A stretch of DNA of 12,500 bases. It comes from Actinidia chinensis. Taxonomy: Eukaryota > Streptophyta > Magnoliopsida > Ericales > Actinidiaceae. The notes below the pieces were generated by a model, which had not been told where the DNA came from, did not search any database, and saw only the letters and a program-made list of their open reading frames with translations. Positions 8,331 through 12,500 of this stretch are shown piece after piece (positions within the stretch are counted from its first letter, which is position 1; every line of letters starts with the position of its first letter). The stretch covers positions 11,399,599-11,412,098 of the forward strand of contig CM018905.1 of the NCBI GenBank assembly GCA_009663005.1. Reading direction: 5' to 3'. The position numbers were made by a program, and so were the translations under genes.

Positions 8331-8766
8331 CATCAGATTTGAGCTCGGGGTAGCTCTATCCGAATGGAAACGCGACCCTGAATCCGAACGGAGCCGACGC
8401 CCCAGATAGGAGATTCGTACACGGGCCCTTTACCTTCCCCCCGAGCCACCTTCAATGGTTTCATCAGGATAACCAGGATGGTCTCTCTAAAACGCCTCTC
8501 CGTATCCCCGTCTGATGACTCCCAGGTATTCAACTAGTCTTCGCGAGTACGAGCTCACCCTCGTCACCCGAGTCCGGGTTGTCTCCGCACACTGGTAGAG
8601 AGCGCCGGCAACCAGCCGCAAAGTGTTTCTGGAAGGTCCTCGCACCCATTACCTTTCGACACCTCGAGTAACCTCCGGGCTCTATCTTCCCGAGGACCGT
8701 TTCCCGTCCTCATTTGGCGTCCGCCCTCGGACAGAGTTGGCAACTTTTTGTAGCTCTTCCCTAAAA

Positions 8767-8822
8767 CTGTCAATGTCCAGACGACGATATGACTTGCGAA
8801 CACAAACAAAATAGGAACTAAC
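8767..8822 (-). other. Second candidate 56-nt intron in the antisense ORF
   Basis: On the minus strand, the TGGGGGACACCAG context is followed by GTTAGTTCC at 8822, a T-rich stretch, and ACATTGACAG ending at 8767. The recognisable coding signal (WGTPG-like before, KLPTLSEG-like after) flanks it, and no family motif is seen within. The size equals the other candidate, which is short for plants. Confidence 0.35.
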
Positions 8823-8965
8823 CTGGTGTCCCCCAAGATCCTGGGAACTCGTGTAGGATCGCTGGCGCCGTGTCCCGAAGGGAAGCTCCCACTCATCCCC
8901 CGAGGCCAAAAAAGACCCTCGTCTTCCACCCCTTTACATTGGCTATCGCGAATCTGCGAGATGGT

Positions 8966-9391
8966 TTAATGGTTCGACGCAGAATCGGGCCATTGAATTA
9001 GAGGGTGCCCTGTTTGAGGAGAAGGCGCAGGGGAGAGGCTCACCGAGGATTCTGATCCAGAGACAAAATCAATCGCGAAGTTATAGGCGAGGATCTCCTA
9101 GTTGGAAAAGAGCCAGTCTGTCTCGCAAGGCCGATCATCGCCGCGTTTTAAAAGAGTCGGATGACTTTTTAGAAGCGTGAGGGGATCAGTAATCTTCTTA
9201 CTTCTGCGATGGCTTTGACTTCTCTTCTGCAGAGTCAAGCTCGCGCACCGTATATCCTGATGCCGGCGTCAATCTGGAGGACGTTGAGATGGACCAAGAT
9301 CCTCCGCTAAAGAGGAGGCCGAACCGAGCAAAGACGACGAAAGAAAGGCAGCCGGGGCAGAAGGGGGTTGGGCGAAGCTGGTCTGTCTGAT
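8966..9391. other. No recognisable gene; expected antisense N-terminus absent
   Basis: If the antisense ORF were contiguous, its N-terminal domain should lie here on the minus strand. I searched the three minus frames for the MSQAEL, QLSPNAW and WYYF landmarks and found none. On the plus strand a charged segment (LEDVEMDQDPPLKRRPNRAK, about 9273-9332) is open but unrecognised. The stretch is taken as unassigned retroelement DNA. Confidence 0.45.
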
Positions 9392-9482
9392 GGGGGGGGA
9401 GGGAGAGGTGAGGGGGGGGGTTGGGGGGGAAGGGGGGTGGGGGGGGGGGGGGGGGGGGGGGGGAGAGGTGGGGATCGGGGGA
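9392..9482 (+). repeat. Second G-rich low-complexity tract with G25 run
   Basis: About 90 bases almost entirely G on the plus strand, with a longest run of 25 (9439-9463), interrupted by T and A like the large block in RT. It is followed by GATCGGGGGAGACCCCC and then an AT-rich segment (about 9492-9518). The minus-strand open frame across it is polyproline from composition only. Confidence 0.9.
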
Positions 9483-10036
9483 GACCCCCTTTTGTATATA
9501 AATATATATTATTTTTTTACCCGTGATCTTCGATGAATTAATAAAAGTCTGATTCGCTTTCAAACTCTGGTCTTTTTCTTTTTGGGCTTGATTACCCCTC
9601 GGCATGGATGTGTTCATCTTACTGTAATGTAATATTCATGGTGAAAAACGGGCTGTCCAAACTTTCCACATCTTACGACTATACTCCTGGCGGACAAGAT
9701 ATATACGGCGAGATCGTCGACTGGCGATCGAAGATTCCTTGTATAATGGGGCGTTCTTATCATGGCGACGTTCTGCGATGTGATCAAGGATCCGCAAGTC
9801 GTTTTGGCAAACACTATGCGTCTAGATCTTTCCTAGGTATATACTATTTGGACGACATGGTTTGACCTTGGTAGTTCAGTTAGGAAAAATTTTGGGCGAG
9901 CTAAATAGTCGACGTAGTCCATCCAATCATAGATGACTCAAATCACAAAATCATAGCCTATTCGCATGACCAATGCCTGACGTTTTGTGCAATGATGACC
10001 GGACAGGTGGAGCGTCGAACGGACTCACTCCAGGAG
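9483..10036. other. No recognisable gene
   Basis: The stretch starts AT-rich with several TATATA words (about 9496-9512). An 85-codon plus-strand frame at 9608-9865 and a 66-codon minus frame within it match no family I know and lack any start context or neighbouring gene signal. If the inversion proposed for this part of the element is right, this DNA would originally have lain upstream of the antisense ORF. Confidence 0.5.
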
Positions 10037-10200
10037 TGCCACGTGGATGGGAACTAAATGCAGAATAGGTTCGGGTCGGCGGGAAAATGGTTTTAATGGC
10101 GGGAACTGCGGTTTGCTATCTCGGAATTGGAACGTCGCGTTATCTGGGCCTTTGGTGCCCGATCAATCACAGCCCTCCCCACGGTATTAAATGGGGTTAA
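10037..10200 (+). promoter_or_regulatory. Promoter-like region: G-box and paired E2F-like sites
   Basis: CCACGTGG (10039-10046) is a palindromic G-box, a common plant bZIP/bHLH site. GGCGGGAAAA at 10078-10087 reads TTTTCCCGCC on the other strand and fits the E2F consensus TTTCCCGCC. GGCGGGAA recurs at 10098-10105, exactly 20 bp later. A TATTAAAT word lies at about 10183-10190, a weak TATA-like element. The ORF remnant beginning 10428 is about 240 bp further on, leaving room for a pyrimidine-rich untranslated leader. Promoter function is inferred from the motif cluster and position. Confidence 0.4.
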
Positions 10201-10427
10201 CCTGTTCATTCGCACATTTCCCGTTGCTGTCGAAGTGCTGCTCCGTTTTTTAAATTGTATCTCGCCATAAACAGGTTCGGCTGTCCCTGATTTCTCCACG
10301 ACCAACCTCGGGGGCGAAGATCTGAGCCATCCCTGCCTTCTTTGATATCCGATCATCTAGGTTCTAAGTCCCTATATCTACCGAAACGAGCCAGTCTCCG
10401 TCGTCTCCAACCACAAACTCCCCAAAG

Positions 10428-10840
10428 ATGGATCCTCTAGTCTTACCAATGAGGGTAATGGTCATGTCCCAGGCCGAACTGGACAAGCTCGGATCCGCCA
10501 CCTATTCATTCCCCTCAGGATTACGACTTCGGATTCTGGGGAAGGGGCGAGAACAATTTTATCATCTCGCCAAGGCGAGGTGGCATTTTAACGAAGCCCG
10601 CTGTTTTTGGCCGCTTACGGCTTCCCCTCCATCCGACCCATTAGGGAATCTTGATTCATTACAAGATCTGCCTTGTGCACAATTGTCCCCCAACGCATGG
10701 CTATCATCGGCTGCTCGTTGGTGATTTTGGCGTCTCTCAAACTTCACATGTCCTGTGACGAATTCATGTGCTTATAATTCCCTCAGCCCCTTACCCGATT
10801 TGGGGTGGTATTATACTTTCAGGCGAGGCCGAGAAGAACT
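10428..10840 (+). pseudogene. N-terminal domain of the additional ORF (Transposase_28-like), on the plus strand
   Basis: From ATG 10428 (or the in-frame ATG at 10464), MSQAELDKLGSATYSFP and LRLRILGKG match the start of plant 'putative gypsy type transposon' proteins. After frame changes, CAQLSPNAW (QLSPNAW at 10680-10700) matches the invariant 'QL.PN.W' motif. AIIGCSLVILASL and HMSCDEFMCL follow in another frame (about 10699-10770), matching 'IIGF..I.......F..L'. SLSPLPDLGWYY (about 10775-10813) and FQARPR end the recognisable part near 10840. This is the portion missing from the minus-strand remnant at 7288-8965, and it stops where that one begins. Past 10840 the expected KGWK.RFFF segment does not follow. 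The function of these proteins is unknown. At least four frameshifts make it nonfunctional. Confidence 0.68.
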
Positions 10841-11689
10841 TGCTCCGAGATTGAGGTGCGCCCTCGGGCGAAGTCTCTACTGCGTACGTCGAGAGAAGAC
10901 CCTAAGATAACCCCCTCTACAAACAGAATCAAATTACCGCACTGAATAGGAATTGTACAACGATTGATGAAAGACAAATACCTAGGCCGGAGCACCTGGA
11001 GAAACTTGGTCCCAACTTATCGAAGTTTTGGTGGCCTATCCACCTTCTCCTTGTCCGCCGAAGTATCACCCCGGCAGAATCCTTTCATCTGTGGCGAACT
11101 GCCATCACTGAAGCCTGCGGGCCCAAGGCTTCACCAATAGTTCGCCTAACCGAACTGCCTCATGTCCTGAAGCAATGGGCGGCCTCACGTGATCTCCAGA
11201 CGTTCCGGTGTCATTTTAGCCTTCTTTGGCCTCCGTCAATTGGGCGACCGTCGGCTTTCCTTGGGAACCCGATCGTCAAAGGCCTCTTAACCGGAAGTAG
11301 TCTCAATCTTCTGAATAACAACACCCTTTCGAAGCAGAATGCGGCCTTTTGAGCCACAACCTTGGCGATGTCACTGAGCTTGCGGTCTCCTTAACATGTC
11401 GATTCACTAATTTATTAGGGTGTCCTAGTAGGTGAGACGTCGGAGCAGGTCCAATAGGACAATAGTGGCGATCGAAAATACCGAAGGACAAGAGAGCCCT
11501 ATATATATAGATATCAACGTCTCCCAGATCTACTCATAACAACGATTGGGATGTGGGGACGCTTCGAACAGAGTTCGCATTTAGAACCTCCTTGCCACGT
11601 GGGCTCCGTCGAGTGTTGCAACCATCCATAAGGCACGTCCAGCATAAGAAACAACGTTATCGAAGTCCAACTGTTTCCATCTCGCAACT
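10841..11689. other. No recognisable gene between extra ORF and LTR
   Basis: No family motif found in any frame. Noted elements: a TATATATATAG stretch at 11500-11510 and a second CCACGTGG G-box at 11595-11602, sharing the decamer TGCCACGTGG-like core with the one at 10039. The minus-strand frame 11303-11491 and plus frame 11553-11852 are unrecognised, and the latter runs into the LTR. The region is best read as noncoding DNA before the 3' LTR. Confidence 0.55.
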
Positions 11690-11705
11690 TCTAGTGGGGG
11701 GCTAC
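11690..11705 (+). other. Polypurine-tract-like sequence before the LTR
   Basis: CTAGTGGGGGGCTAC directly precedes the TG of the LTR. Plant gypsy elements commonly have an AGTGGGGGG-type purine tract here that primes second-strand synthesis. The tract is short and followed by CTAC rather than pure purines, but the position is right. Confidence 0.55.
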
Positions 11706-12401
11706 TGTGTGGGGAAAATAACACCTATTAATGTTCAAGTACCGCACCCCCAAGGAGGTTGGACATGCTGTTACCGACGCTCTCCCATGAGCCCACGCTC
11801 CGCATTTACGATACCAAACGTCATCTCCGAACCCCTCTTGGACCCGAGGTAAAAGAGTCCAACGTCTGACATGGGACTTCGCCAGTTGCTGTCCTGAGCT
11901 CGCCATAAGCACCATCATAACGCTCATCAGTTTGTCCGAGTTAAAATACTGTCCGTCGTCCTCGTCCTTGGACGAGACAGAAGTAACTTGGAATCCCATC
12001 TCCTACTACTCCACCAGAATCCTATCATACATGGAAACTATCCCTGCAGATTTTTCTCCTCCACGGCACGACAATTATAACGGGATACTCTCAGATGGCA
12101 ATCTTCCCAATTATATCTCCTACATCTCCGAGATCTTCTTTCCATACTATCATTCCGAGGATCTCGCCTTGATCCTGGCACGGCCATTACTCCGTCTATA
12201 AAAAAGGTCGCTCTGCTCCCCCATAACAAGGTACGCTCTGACAAGCCAATGCACCACAGCTTCTCCCCAGAGCTTTCTTATCTGTTACTTTTGTTCGTCT
12301 GTGCCGGTCGTCCTTCAAGATATCCGAGGTTCAGTGCCGAGGAGACCGAGCAATATTTGAACTGTTGGTTGCTCGCGCCCAATTTTTTACACAACAAAAC
12401 A
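11706..12401 (+). repeat. Long terminal repeat (probable 3' LTR)
   Basis: It begins TGTGTGGGGAAAATAACACC right after the purine tract, a start typical of plant gypsy LTRs, and plausibly ends ...CAACAAAACA at 12401, giving about 696 bp. Inside are a TATA box (12197-12205), a transcription-start-like CAAGGTACGCTCTGA downstream of it, and a GTTGGTTGCTCGCGCCC stretch near the end, in the usual U3-R-U5 order. The two ends are inferred; the second LTR needed to prove the borders is not fully inside the window. The open frames at 11932 and 12249 within it are not taken as genes. Confidence 0.65.
12197..12205 (+). promoter_or_regulatory. TATA box of the LTR promoter
   Basis: TATAAAAAA lies about 490 bp into the LTR, preceded by CCGTC and followed by a GC-moderate stretch. 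This is the typical position for the Pol II promoter that drives element RNA. Transcription would start some 25-35 bases downstream, in the CTCCCCCATAACAAGG area. Confidence 0.6.
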
Positions 12402-12500
12402 GATGGTGTCATTAATGCCGCGGCAAGCATGCCTTGTGGGATATAAGGCAGCTTGTGGGAGTAACATATACCTTCAAGTTCCTGCCCTACAAATCAGGTG
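12402..12500 (+). other. LTR flank with PBS-like TGGTGTC and a small direct repeat
   Basis: TGGTGTC at 12404-12410, two bases past the LTR end, differs from the common plant PBS TGGCGCC by two C-to-T changes. CTTGTGGGA occurs at 12433-12441 and again at 12452-12460. No gene is visible. If the PBS is real, another element body may begin here; otherwise this is flanking DNA. Confidence 0.3.

Larger units (their letters stand above)
7288..8965 (-). pseudogene. C-terminal part of the antisense additional ORF (Transposase_28-like protein)
   Basis: Reading right to left on the minus strand, NVKGWKTRVFF (about 8945-8915) and SGDEWELPFG (about 8905-8875) match the 'KGWK.RFFFV.G..WEFP' segment after the conserved domain of plant 'putative gypsy type transposon' proteins (Pfam Transposase_28), known as antisense extra ORFs in Tat-lineage elements. 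Next come FPGSWGTPG, then KLPTLSEG (about 8755-8730) and a DNPDSGDEGE-like acidic stretch (about 8585-8555). A lysine/arginine-rich linker covers about 8255-8040. ELAIKDFKAREKSRQR (about 7560-7510) matches the 'A...FK.S..F' part near the family's C-terminus, usually after a coiled coil. A QEADHHHSQTSAF segment and a Glu/Gly-rich tail end at the stop 7290-7288. Frames change repeatedly. The N-terminal domain is missing here. The protein's function is unknown. Confidence 0.62.
1..12401 (+). mobile_element. Degenerate Ty3/gypsy LTR retrotransposon, probably Tat lineage
   Basis: Gag, protease, reverse transcriptase, RNase H and integrase remnants occur in that order on the plus strand between about 560 and 6826, which is the Ty3/gypsy order. 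An antisense additional ORF follows pol, and an LTR begins near 11706. Plant Tat-lineage elements are known to be long and to carry such extra ORFs between pol and the 3' LTR, so the assignment to Tat is an inference from layout and motifs. No reading frame is intact: frames change every few tens to hundreds of bases and in-frame stops occur. The left boundary is uncertain, since the 5' LTR is at best partly inside the window. The element cannot move by itself as written. Confidence 0.85.

Noticed and set aside
9608..9865. 85-codon plus-strand ORF with a YYLDDMV ending reminiscent of the RT catalytic box
   Set aside because: The LDDM-like end has no surrounding RT motifs (no PFGL, no FGV or LTGRV afterwards), so it is most likely chance.
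10093..10356. 87-codon minus-strand ORF upstream of the extra ORF
   Set aside because: It overlaps the proposed promoter and leader, shows no family motif and has no neighbouring coding signal on that strand.
11932..12446. Open frames of 65-89 codons inside the LTR and its end
   Set aside because: They lie across the TATA box and U5 part of the LTR, and length and composition are as expected by chance.
1..12500. Bacterial defence system, CRISPR array, prophage or host gene
   Set aside because: No spaced direct repeats, ribosome binding sites, operon-like runs of ORFs or intact ORFs. All recognisable protein signal belongs to one plant-type gypsy retroelement.

Overview
The window looks like plant nuclear DNA filled almost entirely by one degraded Ty3/gypsy LTR retrotransposon, most likely of the Tat lineage. 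Its gag-pol lies on the + strand. I see no intact protein-coding gene, no host gene, no tRNA or rRNA and no bacterial or CRISPR-type feature. The species cannot be told from this sequence. The plant assignment rests on the gag-pol motifs, on the extra antisense ORF typical of Tat elements, and on the LTR layout.

Left to right: about 1-221 may be the end of the 5' LTR, followed by a weak primer-binding-site-like stretch and a leader holding an 11-bp inverted repeat (326-363). The gag remnant (about 560-1690) carries a clear YC...DC zinc-knuckle-like end and an [14 protein letters not shown] motif. The protease remnant (1745-2210) keeps its DNGSS active site at 1837-1851. Reverse transcriptase runs from 2365 to 4560 but is broken by a G19 run (2442-2460) and by a block of about 1.2 kb (2886-4081) that is first nearly pure G-rich, then pyrimidine-rich. 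The conserved MDAFSGYHQ motif sits just left of this block and the YIDD catalytic box (4220-4231) to its right. The RT connection, RNase H (to about 5560) and integrase (about 5600-6826) follow, with a recognisable integrase C-terminus and a plausible true stop at 6824-6826.

After pol comes a noncoding stretch with about 33-bp tandem repeats (7014-7113) and an A13 run. Next is the C-terminal part of an antisense additional ORF (minus strand, about 8965 down to 7288). The N-terminal part of the same kind of protein is found at 10428-10840, but on the plus strand. One piece begins about where the other ends, which suggests that a single antisense ORF was split by an inversion of about 8.96-10.84 kb. 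Upstream of the N-terminal piece are a G-box and two E2F-like GGCGGGAA sites 20 bp apart.

The right end holds a polypurine-tract-like stretch and an LTR (about 11706-12401) with a TATA box at 12197. A PBS-like TGGTGTC follows at 12404.

The coding remnants are broken mainly by frame changes while residues within each frame stay recognisable, and CG dinucleotides remain common. The low-complexity G blocks and the many indels could be real decay or could be sequence or assembly error; this cannot be settled from the window alone.
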